DNA from: Paraescarpia echinospica
Taxonomy: Eukaryota; Annelida; Polychaeta; Sabellida; Siboglinidae
Assembly (NCBI GenBank): GCA_020002185.1
Contig: CM034537.1
Location: 6,452,465-6,516,464 of the forward strand
Length of the DNA stretch: 64,000 nt
Direction of reading: 5' to 3'
Position 1 is the stretch's first letter. Every line of letters starts with the position of its first letter. Below, piece after piece: positions 1-58,244 of this stretch. Made by a program: the position numbers and the translations under genes. Under the pieces are notes generated by a model. It was given only the letters and a program-made list of their open reading frames with translations, did no database searches and was not told where the DNA came from.

Positions 1-395
1 TGGTTGGCGGCAGGAGTGTTGGTTCCACGGCGTCCACTAGGGGACGCTACATGAAGCATACGGCAATACTCATTCCGCAATTTTGTGCTCTGTTAATTAA
101 ATGCATGTAATCGCTAATCAGTGAGTAAACAGAAAACAATCTTTACGGTTTTCAAACACAATAGAAATTTGACAATGTGACGGTTGGCGGCAGCACCGTT
201 GGTGCACAAACGCTGCACATCATCCACGGCCATGATGGCTACTAGGGGGCACTGTGTGCAACATTACATATAATAATCTGCATTGCATAACAACAGTTGC
301 TATGCAATTTATCAACTCACTTTGTGCTCTGGAATGTTGTAAATGCATGTAATCAGTGTGTAAATAGAAATATAATCTTTATTTGCGGTTTTCTC
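1..395. repeat. Imperfect direct duplication, about 180-200 bp unit
   Basis: Two units lie head to tail. Each begins with GGTTGGCGGCAG, then has a tract ending in CTAGGGG(A/G)C, then TTTGTGCTCTG, AATGCATGTAATC and a CGGTTTTC end. Unit one runs from about 1 to 155 and unit two from about 180 to 395. The second unit holds extra sequence. It lies inside the AARS1 intron that continues past the left edge. No coding potential is seen. Confidence 0.7.
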
Positions 396-429
396 ATGAT
401 TTCGTTTTTGTGCTGTTCTAAAACTTTCA

Positions 430-849
430 ACGGAGAGTTCTACCAAAACCGTTTGACATTTTCACCTGAAATTTGAAGTGCACCCAAAGCAAAGCATATA
501 GTGCATCATGTCAGAAGGAAATTTTAATATGTCTTATGATTTCAATTTTATGTGATATTAAATCATGACTGATTAAAAAAAATATATAAAAAATTATTCA
601 ACAAAATCTTTTTTTGTTATGCAAATTTCCTTCTGACATGATACACATACTTGTATCTTCTATCACTGTGATTTTTTTGAAACAGTATATCACAAGGGGT
701 CCATGTGAAAAAGACGTTGAAAAAATTCTTACAAAAAACAATATGGCCACCGTTTCCATGGAAACCAAAATACTTTCTTTTTTAGAAATTATTTTAATTT
801 TTGTTTTTACCCCCAATGGTGATTTCCTAAAAATCTTAGGCAGCTGGCA
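430..849. repeat. AT-rich stretch with an inverted repeat
   Basis: About 20 bases around CATGTCAGAAGGAAATTT (505-526) reappear in inverse orientation at 618-641, giving a stem with a loop of about 90 bases that is mostly A/T. It may be the core of a small foldback or MITE, but no terminal repeats or target duplication were identified. Confidence 0.5.
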
Positions 850-1092
850 TTAGAATTGACCAAAATTGAATTTCGCAGCAAGTGTCCCCTTAAATCTTGT
901 TAAGACGGAATCAAACTTAGCATCCAAAGACGACTGAAATGTTTTCTGCATACCCATGACTTTCTGGTTGAATTGCATAATGTCAGGATGAAGGACTGGA
1001 CACAAAATATCAGAATGACCAAACAAGCTGGCCAATTCATTAGGATCCTGACCAACAAGTCTTAGTGATTGAAGGCAGGTGGGAAGGTCCAT
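850..1092 (-). CDS. Short coding-looking ORF, unknown, probably transposon-derived
   Basis: About 80 residues are open from a Met at 1092 to a stop near 850. The composition looks protein-like (LRLVGQDPNELASLFGHSD, then MQKTFQSSLDAKFDSVLTRF), unlike its AT-rich surroundings. I do not recognise the family. It is not the next AARS1 exon, because it does not match the AlaRS segment that should follow exon 7 and has no fitting acceptor. It could be the end of a decayed transposon protein. The extension from 1212 reads through a tandem repeat and is doubtful. Confidence 0.3.
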   Translation of the reverse strand: MDLPTCLQSLRLVGQDPNELASLFGHSDILCPVLHPDIMQFNQKVMGMQKTFQSSLDAKFDSVLTRFKGTLAAKFNFGQF

Positions 1093-1104
1093 GGATGCAG
1101 AGAG

Positions 1105-1261
1105 TGTGTCACGTGTAGTGACTATTAATCTATGAGGAACTGAGAGATATTGACTGGTCTGTTGACTAGTCTCTCTGTCATAGTGTGTCACCTGTAGTGA
1201 CCAATGCCCCACGAGGCAGTAAGAAAGATTGACTGGTCAGTCGACTAGTCTCTCTGTCAGT
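1105..1261. repeat. Two-copy tandem repeat, about 78 bp
   Basis: Each copy begins GTGTGTCAC(G/C)TGTAGTGAC and ends GACTAGTCTCTCTGTCA. The halves differ in the middle. The copies are adjacent, at roughly 1105-1182 and 1183-1261. Confidence 0.65.
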
Positions 1262-2161
1262 AGGTGTAACCGAATGTTACGGCATGACCTTGTCCACTGG
1301 AGTCGAGTAAAATCCATAGTCGTAACAATGATCCTCAGGGGCTCATAATAAACACAGGAGAAAAGGAATTATTCCCTGTCTTGTTGGAATAGAGTCAACA
1401 TAATTCGTAAGAACAAAACAGACAATAAACATTTAAAAAATCTGAAATAATTCTCCACCAAACATTTCCCCAAAACATGACACTAAATTACTGAACTAGT
1501 GTATCAATAAAAGAAAAACACCTAGTAGTTCAATCAAAAGCAGTTGGAAAACCATGCGGTCTATTGGGTGGTAATACAGGTGTTTCACATAAACCTTGGT
1601 TAAAGTCAAAATTGAACAAAAGTTACACCTAAAACATGTATAACACTGTTCTATATGTTATAAAATGCGTAAATGACAAACGTGAAAAAACAGCAACCAA
1701 GATAATACTTAACTGTTTAAATGACAATTCCAAGAATAATTTACTAAATTAGACAGAGCTCTGACAAGAGTTGTTGTTTAAAAGGGCCATGAAGGCAAAG
1801 AGGAAGGGTGTGGTTGTGCACATGACTTGACTAGTGGAAGCGCTCGGTCTGTCACTCTGGCTAAAAGCTTTGGTGCCCTGATATATCAGGTAGACCAGCA
1901 CTAGTTTGCAACTATGAAAGTTCTCTCTTAACAGGGCAGAGTATCTATAGTCAAACTATATGCATAATGTAATTCCATAAATTAGTATTGTATGTAGAAA
2001 ACACAGATGAATCCTGCATAAATCATGAATATGATAAGAGCACCAGCAACTTTGAGAAATACATATGGTATCTGAAATTGCGATGTTAAAAATCACACGT
2101 AACTGATACAGTACTTTCTTCTAAGGGGGCCATTTTTCCATATTCTGTGTTGTATACTCAC
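1262..2161. other. Intron sequence, nothing recognised
   Basis: This AT-rich stretch on the 3' side of AARS1 exon 7 has no convincing exon, RNA gene or repeat. The next AARS1 exon was searched for by its expected residues and not found, so it must lie outside the window. Confidence 0.5.
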
Positions 2162-49192
<47,031 letters not shown>

Positions 49193-50852
49193 TGTTTCTG
49201 CAGTAACACAAATGTTTTCATACATTAGTTTCAGTAACAGCCCTCAAGTTATTAGCCATTCGGGAAATGCAGCCAGTTTGACATGAAATGTCTGGAAGTA
49301 TGACATATGAATCGAAAACCCATGCATAAGGGAGATATTTCAATTATAATACATCTTAAAACATACCAAACCATGTGGAATTTGGTCTCAATGGAAAGTT
49401 ATTTTACTATTGCTATCCAAATAAGCATACATGTCAGAATAGTACGTCGGAAAGTTTTTCAGAATTACAATAAGAATACAGGAAAGAATAACAGTATAAG
49501 GTGGAAATTTATCAAAATACAATAACAGTACAGTAGAGGCAGAATGACAGAATAGGGTGGCTATTCTGTCAATCGTGAGTACACATCACTGTCATGTAAC
49601 TATTTTGTCAATTAAATATTCAGATAGAATTTTAACCCTTTATATACTTTTTATGAATTTTTGCCACAGACTGTACTCCTGGTCATTTTGAGCTATACTT
49701 ATCTTTCTGTGGGTTACATGTGTTAATTTTGTGAACTAGAACTTATTATACCTTTGACAAAAAAGGCACTTGCCACATTTTAAGGTGGTAGAATTTGTTG
49801 GCCATAAATATCAAAAATTATACTCAACAAGAGATGCCAAATGGCTTCAGATGACCAAATGTATTGTTACAGTAAACCTTAATAATTATTACTAATTGTA
49901 GATGTCGGTCATCTACTCTGCGTAAGTCTTTGTTGCGACTGTCTCATGAGAATGGCCTCGCACTTGTTGGTCAACTCTTTGTTCTCACTGTTGCCAAGCG
50001 TCAAACCATAGTGTATTCGCGTCAATACAGCAGCATGTGTGTCACCGAGTTTTGTTATATTCAGACACGAGCGAAGAGACTTCGTCGCCCTCATCGTGGC
50101 TCAGTAAACCGTCTGCGTCGGGGTGTCGTATGGTTTCAAATAATTTGTTTCTTCAGACTAGCACAAACGGGTCGCTATTTCAGTACTTGGGTGTGCTAAG
50201 ACGCAACATTTTTGTACTATAAATTCATCTGAGATTATGTTCGATGGTATTACTAACGAACTAATTTATCAAATTCAACCAAGTGTAGTTATGATGGCGA
50301 AATCGAGGTGCGCCCGTATAACGTATTCGATTTCGCCAGCCGCTGGAAATGGAAAACTTACGCACGAGACTTGTTCGTCAGGAACGTCCCTGTCCACGTC
50401 CACTCACTGTGAATATGATCAGGAAGTTTGGTAATGTCTAACGCTAAAGACTTGGTCACTCTAATATGTCATAAACTTACACGACGCTACTAAAATTATT
50501 GCACTGAGGCTTGAAACTTATGTTTCAATAAAACCGGAAAACTTGCATCAGCTGCTGCCTTGAAACATGTGCGACCAATTTACAACGCTACTCAGCGAAC
50601 CATTTTAGAAATTACTGCGCGACAGTAAAGTTTTCAATAATAACATAGCGTTTTTGACGTCAAGCGAAAATGCTACCCAGCTAGTTATGTAAAAAGGTTG
50701 ACGTGACCACTTTATATTACTACTGTCAGTGAAGTCACAACAACATTTAGGGTGCACTTATACAAACATCCTTGCTTACAAACAACACGTCCACGCGTTC
50801 ACTATTCTGGTACGGACGCCGTGGGGGCCATGTAAGTGTATGTGAATCGTGT
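49193..50852 (-). promoter_or_regulatory. Upstream region of AARS1, location of promoter uncertain
   Basis: The first, untranslated exon must lie here or beyond. A GC-richer island at about 50000-50450 is the best candidate. On the minus strand CTCGTGC|GTAAGT (50362) is a clean donor that could end this exon. No TATA box was found. This is inference. 49560-49990 and 50450-50850 hold nothing recognised. Confidence 0.3.
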
Positions 50853-53035
50853 ATTATTATTGTAATCAGAATCATTTATTCGACCATAAAATACCTAATA
50901 CAGCAAAGAAATGTATGGTCAGGAAGATCTCATTAAGGCATTGTGCACGCCGCTATCATAAGAGCCACCCTGTTGTAAAATGCATAATTTTAATACAAAG
51001 TTATGTAACAATAATGTTTGTATTAAATATGATTTCATAAGTAATAAGCATTCATTTACAGTGTTTAACATTAACTAAGTAACTAATTAACTCACTCACT
51101 AACATTAACTTTTTACTAACACTAACAATACATCAAACAAGCAAAATAATACACTAGAATAATAAACATCTAAACAGTTAGCCAATAACGCTAATTAATA
51201 CTAATTAACTGTTTAATAGCCCTACTAATATTACTAAAAAACAAATACTTAACCCTAAAAATCTTTTAAAAATACAAACAGTATAAAATACAATACAATA
51301 CAATTGTCTTTTGTTACAAAACACTAGTGGTGATTCGTTCTGTATAGTCACAATTAAATAACATGCAAAGTTTTGTACTAACTGAAAATAAGATAAACCT
51401 TCTAACTAAACATTAGAAGGTTTATCTTATTTTCAGTTAGTACAAATATAACAGTTTGGGATAAAACCTTCAGTTTCATAATTCATTATGAAGTATTTTT
51501 TACAGTATATTGAGAAGCTTTGGAGAGAATGGGCATAAATCTTATTCCTGAGTTCAGATGGTACATTGTTAATAGTGTGAATAATTGAATGTCTAATGCA
51601 ATTAGTGGCAAAATTGTGATTTACTCGGTTTATGTACATATTATTAATGTTTCTAGTATGATAGTTATGAATGTTTGAATTGTGTACAATGGGCATAGTA
51701 TTAAAGTATTCTGGTAATTTTTTATTTACAAGTTTATAGAATTTTAATTGTTGCAGTTTTAAAATATCATCCAGCTTTAAAAGATCCATGTTCTTGAAAA
51801 TGGGGTCGGTATGTGCATTATATTTAGAAGATGTTATAGATCTAAGAGATTTCTTCTGAAGGTTTTGTAAATGATTTGTTTGGCATCCCCATGATAGTAT
51901 TGCAAAGTTGATATAAAATTAAAGCATTATTCATTTTGAATAAAATGTTGCAATGTAGAATGTGTTTTAAATTATAACAAATCCCAGTAGTCTGTGAGAT
52001 TTTGTTAGCTATCTATTTACATGATTTGTTTCAACACATGTGTTTGTTAATAGTAAGGCATAGCAAATTGAAATCAGCAACCATAAATAATTCAATACCA
52101 TTCATTTTAATCTTGGGTATAGTTATCTTTTTTAAAGGTGTATGAAATATCATGTTTTGTTTTTTTAACCTTAAATGATAACTTATTAGCTTGCAACCGT
52201 GTTGTTACTTTGCTTATTTCATTGTTTCTATTTTGACTGATGTTTATATCATTAAAAGCATTTAGATTGCTAGTTAAGGTAGTGTCAGCATATATTATTG
52301 TATTGAACAATGTAGTAGCATTGGTTATTTTGTTTATATAAATGATAAATAAAAGGTTCCAAGAATTGGTCCGTGGGGGACTACAGTTTTGATATCTATA
52401 GTTTCTTACTAAGTAAATGAAAAATCGACATATTGTTTGTGATTTGTTAAATAACTTCTAAGAAGGCTTAAGGCAGTGCCTTTAATAACATAATAGTCTA
52501 GTTTGTATAATATAATTTGATGATCCAATGTATCGAAAACTTTTGATAGATCAACATAAATACTGAAAGGGATTTTGCCATTATCCGTTTGCTGTATTAT
52601 TTTGTCAATCATTTAAAGGGCAGCTAGTTCCGTAGAATGGTTTTCTATCAATCCGTATTGGTTATTGTAATATAGTTTATGTTGTTGGAAATGGTTATGT
52701 ATCTGTTCAAATAATTTTTTTTAAATACCTTGGAGGTGTAAAGAAATAGATCAATAGTTGTCAAAAACTGTTTTATCATCTTTTTTGTAAATTGGTATTA
52801 CTCTGGCTAACTTTACTTTTTTAGGAAATATGCCAATAGATAAAGATTGATTTATAATTAGAATGATCGATTCATACATTTCTTCTTTAATTTGCTTCAA
52901 TAACTTTACAGATAGGCCATCACTACTGCAGCTGGATTTTGACTTGAGACCATAAATTATTCTGCTGGTAGTTTCTACATCTATAGGCACGAATTTAAGG
53001 CTGTTAAATAGCTATAGTTTTTGTACTTGTAGAAA
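50853..53035 (-). mobile_element. 5'-truncated LINE with 3' tail
   Basis: RT pieces from 5' to 3' on the minus strand: SSCSSDGLSVKLLKQI, LARVIPIYKKDDKTVFDNY (52990-52751), SIYVDLSKVFDTLDHQI (52612-52409), a degraded box with IIYADTTLTSNLNAF (YADT, where YADD is expected), LQANKLSFKVKKTKHDI, and the C-terminal MDLLKLDDILKLQQLKFYKL to CYICTN (51789-51433). The 3' UTR ends in AATAAATGATTCTGATTAC with an AAT tail at 50853. Inactive by stops and frameshifts. Confidence 0.75.
51372..51446. repeat. Perfect 34-bp inverted repeat with a 7-base loop
   Basis: The arms 51372-51405 and 51413-51446 are exact inverse copies (starting TTTGTACTAACTGAAAATAA), separated by CTAAACA. The right arm is the end of the LINE's coding frame, so the left arm looks like an inverted copy of it. 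Confidence 0.95.
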
Positions 53036-53163
53036 TGAGTTTGCACAGGAAAATATCAATAAGTGTGCAATTTTGATTGGAGATCATGAGGTGTGGCTTG
53101 TTAGAATAAGTAGTTTTATTCTATTTGGTCGCCAGATGGCGCTATTGACGTTTATGTTACTTG

Positions 53164-53305
53164 ACATTTCTTAGAGTTGCATATCGTATTTACAATCTTT
53201 GATGCGAGCATGTGCAGTTTCGGTTCCGGTTCGACCACGCCAACACGAATTTAATAAGTCATTTCGTGATACTTAATCGGTTGTCAACAAACAATTATTG
53301 AAACA
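53164..53305 (+). repeat. Gypsy 5' LTR (shared part)
   Basis: The stretch ACATTTCTTAGAGTTGCATA to CAACAAACAATTATTGAAACA is repeated at 57770-57881, where 30 bases are missing. It ends just before TGGTGTCAGAAAG, the usual place and sequence of a tRNA primer-binding site. The true left end of the LTR was not identified. Confidence 0.75.
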
Positions 53306-53403
53306 TGGTGTCAGAAAGAGCGAACTAGAGGTGAATTGGAACTCAGAGAACGTAAAGTCGCGGTGAAAGAAGGTTAGTCCGTTCTATTTTGACTACAAAA
53401 GTG

Positions 53404-54485
53404 ATGGAACGATTCCTTCTCCCCGACCCGTTTCCCGTGTCCGGCAATCTGCCAGAGCAATGGCTGCGTTTCAAAAAGCAGTTCAAGCAGTTCATCGACG
53501 CCAGTGACAAAGCTGACGCGAACGCGAAGACGAAAACGGCGATTCTACTACGCTGTATCGGTGACAAAGGGAATGACATCTATGACAACTTCACGTTTGA
53601 AGGCGTTCCAACGTTTGATGACATCATCGCGAAGTTTGATGAATTCTGCCGTCCTAGAGTGAGCGTGTTTGCATCCAGACATCACTTCCTCACCATGAAG
53701 CAGAACGATCGCTCTATTGATGACTTCATTACGGCCCTAAAGAAGCAGGTCCGTGAATGTGCGTTTGGAGATCTGATGGACGACATGGTTCTTCACGCGC
53801 TAACGTTGGGGTTAGACCAAGAACGGACGCGTCGGCGTCTGTTTGAAACAAAGAACCTAGACCTGGAGAAAGCCATTACCCTGTGTCGCCTAGCGGAGGA
53901 CACGGAAGGCGAAATGCGGAAGCTCAAACTGAACGAGGAAGTGCAGGCGGTCTACAAGACGAGACAGAAGAAGGCTAAACGCAGGCCGAGATCTCAACCG
54001 ACTCACACGTCGAGCAACAAAGCGGACAAGTGTGGGAAGTGCGGCACAGAGCACCCGCCGAGACAATGTCCAGCATTCGGCAGTGAGTGCTACGCCTGTA
54101 AAAAGAAAAATCACTACGCCAAGTGTTGCCGAGCGCCGCAGGCACAGTCAAAGGCGAAGCGTTTCTACCTCGTCGACGGTGACAGCGATTCCAGCATTCT
54201 ACGCATACAAGTGGACAAGGAGGGTCGACGTCTGATGGCAACGATCAACGTATCATCGGAGAGTCGTTCAGCTCCTACTGCACTGAGATGTCAACTCGAC
54301 ACCGCCGCAACATGCAATGTCCTCAGCGTCACCGACTATCGACTACTGGGCTCTCCACCACTATGCGCGAGTACTCGAACATGACGATGTACGATGGTTC
54401 GCAGGTGCCGTCGAAGGGTAGATGTTCCCTAACACTCCGAGAAATCGACCAGCGTGAGGAGATATTGATCTTCGAAGTCGTCAAA
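53404..54485 (+). pseudogene. Gypsy gag and protease
   Basis: The start MERFLLPDPFPVSGNLPEQW is the first Met after the primer-binding region. The gag core (WLRFKKQFKQF, ILLRCIGDKGNDIYDNF) is followed by a basic stretch and two CCHC-type zinc knuckles (CGKCGTEHPPRQC and CYACKKKNHYAKCC). The protease motif LDTAATCNVL follows (DTAA replaces the usual DSGA/DTGA). The frame shifts near 54350 and the ORF is then cut by the LINE insert. Confidence 0.88.
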
Positions 54486-54698
54486 ACAATGGGCATAGTA
54501 TTAAAGTATTCTGGTAATTTTTTATTTACAAGTTTATTATAGAATTTTAATTGTTGCAGTTTTAAAATATCATCCAGCTTTAAAAGATCCATGTTCTTGA
54601 AAATGGGGTCGGTATGTGCATTATATTTAGAAGATGTTATAGATCTAAGAGATTTCTTCTGAAGGTTTTGTAAATGATTTGTTTGGCATCCCCATGAT
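54486..54698 (-). mobile_element. LINE scrap inserted in the Gypsy pol gene
   Basis: 213 bases are nearly identical to 51686-51895 (210 bases), differing by one TTA insertion near 54535. The scrap ends exactly at CCCCATGAT, after which the Gypsy frame resumes (GTCCCTCGACACG). It has no tail and no obvious target duplication. Confidence 0.9.
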
Positions 54699-54774
54699 GT
54701 CCCTCGACACGTGTCTGAAACTCGATCTGATCGCGGTGAGTGAACACGTCAGCCTGGTCGAGGATTGAACAAAC

Positions 54775-56360
54775 GAAATCGATGCTGCCATAACGGAGTA
54801 TGCGGATGTCTTCACCGGACTTGGGTGTCTTCCGAGTGAGTACAACATCGATATTGACACAACTGTCGCTCCCGTACAGAATCGACCACGGAAAGTCGCT
54901 TACGCACTGAAGGACGATATCCTAAAGAAGATCGAGGCACTGGAGGCACAGGGCGTCATCGCGAAAGTCGAGACACCGACTCAGTGGATTTCGAGCTGTC
55001 TGGCAGTACGTAAGGCGAACGGCTCGGTGCGAGTATGCATCGACCCCTCTGACCTGAACAAGGCGATTCGACGCAACCACTTCTCGCTACCTACGATCGA
55101 AGAGGTTCTGCCAACGCTGACGAATGCGAAAATCTTCTCGCTTGTCGACGCGAAAGACGGATTCTTGCAGGTGAAACTGACAGATGAAAGCAGTTACCTG
55201 ACGACATTCTGGACTCCGGCAGGAAAATACAGATGGCTGCATATGCCATTTGGTATCTCGTTGAGTCCGGAGGAATTTCAACGTCGTTTGCAGCAAGCGC
55301 TGGAGGGTCTCGAAGGGATCTCCACAGTAGCTGACGACATCTTGATCGTCGGTCGTGGTCAGACAGAGGCAGAGGCCCGCAGAGACCATGACAGCAACTT
55401 CATCAAGCTACTACAGCGTGCTCGCGAACAAAACTTGAAATTGAACAGATCCAAAATGAGGCTTCACATGAAAGAGATCGTGTACATCGGGCATGTGTTG
55501 TCTCCAGACGGGGTCAAGCCCGATCCTGATAAAGTGTGCGACATCAAGAATATGCCGACGCCGATGGACGTCGAACAAGTACGACGGTTCCTGGGCTTCA
55601 CGAACTACATCGCGAAATTCATGCCGAATCTTTCTGCAGTCTGCGAGCCCATACGACGTCTAGTGCAGAAAGACGCCGAGTTCGTGTGGGGACCAGACCA
55701 ACAAGAAGCGTTCGAGCGAGTGAAGGACATCGCAACCGCAGAACGTTCTCTCTCGTACTACGATGTGACGAAACTGGTGGTACTTCAATGTGACGCAAGT
55801 ACGCAGGGGCTAGGAGTGACACTTCTACAACACGAGAAGCCAGTCGCCTATGCTTCGCGTTCACTGACAGCGAGTGAACGCAACTACACACCGATCGAGC
55901 TTGAATGTCTTGCCATCGTGTTTGCCTGCCACAAATACGACCAATATATATATGGACATCCAGACGTGACGATTCACAGTGATCATAAGCCACTGGAAAC
56001 GATCTTCCGAAAGTCACTCTTCGAGGCTCCGAAAAGACTTCAACGCATGATGATGGCACTTCAGCGCTACGACATGAAAGTCGTCTACAAGCCAGGAAGT
56101 GAGCAACTCGTCGCAGACATGCTGTCGCGAGCGCCGTCGACACGTAGACAACCAGTTGAGCTGACGAAGGAGCAGATATTCCAGATGACAACGGAGAACG
56201 CCATCGCTGAGGAAGTCGAGACAGTCGACCCCAGAGAGTACGTCAACATCAGCGAGCCGAGAGTAAACGCGATACGTCAGGCCACAGCCGACGACCCGGT
56301 TCTGCAGAAACTACTCGTGCTGGTCGCATCAGGCTGGCCACAGGACAGGTCACAGTTACC
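54775..56360 (+). pseudogene. Gypsy reverse transcriptase and RNase H
   Basis: Residues include ITEYADVFTGLGCLPSEY, PTQWISSCLAVRK and RVCIDPSDLNKAIRRNHF, then SLVDAKDGFLQVKL, LHMPFGISLSPEEFQRRL, STVADDILIVGRG (catalytic VADD) and RRFLGFTNYIAKFMP. RNase H follows: LQCDASTQGLGVTLL, YTPIELECLAIVFAC and IHSDHKPLE (D, E, D residues). The main frame is open from 54775 to 56360, then slips before the integrase zinc finger. Confidence 0.92.
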
Positions 56361-57610
56361 GTCACAACGGTATCCTGTACAAAGGAGAGCGTATGTTCAT
56401 CCCAAAGTCACTCCAGAATGACATGTTAGTGAGACTACACAGCAGTCATCAAGGCATTGAGTCGACTCTACGCAGAGCCAGAGACAGTCTCTACTGGCAC
56501 GGTATGACAAACGACGTAAAATAGACGGTCGAGCGATGCAGTGAGTGTTCCAGAGAACGACCTACGCAACAGAAAGAGAGTCTTCGTAGCCACACGATTC
56601 TACCGCGAGCGTGGGCTAAGGTCGGAATGGATCTCTTCGCGCATGGTCAGGACACATACCTCATAATCGTCGACTACTACTCCGATTTCTTCGAGATCGC
56701 GAAGCTAGATGATCAACGAGCGGTCACTACGATTGAGGCGTGTAAAGAGCAATTTGCACGTCACGGATCTCCCAACATAGTCCACTCCGATGGTGGACCA
56801 CAGTTCATAAGCGCTGAGTTTGAACGCTTTGCGCAGAGTTGGGAATTCGAACATTCGTTATCGTCACCCTATCACAGTCAGTCGAATGGAAAGGCGGAGG
56901 CCACTGTCAAAATTGCAAAACAGCTGCTAGCGAAATCTTCCGACCCGATGAAAGCACTCCTGGAATGGCGCAATATTCCTACGAGTCAGATGGCCAACAG
57001 TCCGGCACAGCGCTTGATGAATCGACGCACACGAGCAGTCGTCCCACAGGCCGAGTCTCTGCTAAAACCAGCGATTCCCGAGGTCGAGCAAACGATTTCA
57101 CGTAAGACTACAAAACAAATGCAGAGCCAGCGATACTACAACCGAAGTGTCAGCGATCTGAGACCACTACAGAAAGGCACTCCAGTCTTCGTCCAGTCGC
57201 TGAAGAAACACCAACCGATCAAATGGTCGCGTGGCACAGTCGTCGATGACTGTAACGACAGGTCGTACATCGTAGAGATCGAAGGTCGTCTACTCCGACG
57301 CAATCGACGCTATCTACGAGACGATGCCACAGCGCCCCACGAGTTCGTACAACAACGCGAACAACAACCACTCGAACGACAACCACTCATACAACAACGC
57401 GAACTACAGCCACGCGTACAGCAACCACGCGAACAGCCGCGTGAACGGAAACAGAAGACGCTACCGGAAGACGAACCGCGTGACGTGCCGAGCATCGCGC
57501 CAAAAATAACAACTCCCACACCGAGCGTGTCCGCGTCTCCTGCGAAAGTCGTCTCGCCAGTGAAAACGCGCTCTGGGCGAGTCGTCACAAAGCCAACACG
57601 GTTCCAGTGA
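56361..57610 (+). pseudogene. Gypsy integrase with Gln/Arg-rich tail
   Basis: An HHCC-type finger (RLHSSHQGIESTLRRARDSL ... CSECSRERP) is interrupted by a TAG at 56522. The core has VDYYSDFFEI, HSDGGPQF and SPYHSQSNGKAEATV, the D,D,E triad. After the RYYNRS region a tail of alternating Arg and Gln (QREQQPLERQPLIQQREL) spans about 57340-57460. Ends at TGA 57608. Confidence 0.9.
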
Positions 57611-57769
57611 AGACCAGTCCCAACCCCCTGTTGTCCAAACCTGATCATGTGCTAGTAACCTCTGATCATTATAGTATAGTGGCCCAATTGACTCTAGTGT
57701 TAGATTGCAATATGTTGTTCTGTTGCCATGGGCTCATAAAGCCAACATTTTTAGTATGCTCCTTTTAAA

Positions 57770-57881
57770 ACATTTCTTAGAGTTGCATATCGTATAGTTC
57801 CGGTTCGACCACGCCAACACGAATTTAATAAAAGTCATTTCGTGATACTTAATCGGTTGTCAACAAACAATTATTGAAACA
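57770..57881 (+). repeat. Gypsy 3' LTR (shared part)
   Basis: Matches 53164-53305 except for a 30-base deletion after CATATCGTA. No polypurine tract is recognisable upstream (57611-57769), so this side is damaged. Confidence 0.75.
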
Positions 57882-58244
57882 TGGTTGTGGCAATTTTTTT
57901 GGAACACCGGGGGCAACCATCAGTATAAAACATTGGTAGAAATGGTATGGTTAACCAAAACGGATCATATCAAGATTGCAAGAATATCAGTTTCTTTGTG
58001 AATCACATCACACAATTATGGTATATATATCCTTATATTAAAAGTTAACACTTTATTTGTAATGCATCAGTTGTCAGACAGCTTTAAGCTGTTGGTTGTG
58101 TGTCTAAATTTACACTGCATGGAGACACAATTAGTCAAGTACAAAAAACACACTGAAGTGTTTAGTTGCAATGTTAGTCATCGTACACATCAACGTTCGA
58201 GTACATTCAGGGTGTGCAGTTGATTCCACGTGGCAAAGCAAATT
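57882..58244. other. No gene recognised
   Basis: AT-rich stretch between the Gypsy element and the next gene remnant, without motifs. Confidence 0.5.

Larger units (their letters stand above)
53164..57881 (+). mobile_element. Ty3/Gypsy LTR retrotransposon, inactive
   Basis: LTR pieces flank gag, protease, RT, RNase H and integrase, in that order, as in Gypsy elements. The element's coding part is visibly richer in GC than the surroundings. It is broken by a 213-bp LINE insert at 54486, a TGA at 54772, a frameshift near 56360 and a TAG at 56522. The RT box VADD suggests the Mag/SURL branch, which is common in marine invertebrates, but this needs a tree. Confidence 0.93.

Noticed and set aside
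55087..56191. Minus-strand ORFs of 100 and 190 residues
   Set aside because: Shadows of the Gypsy pol frame, which has all RT and RNase H motifs on the plus strand.
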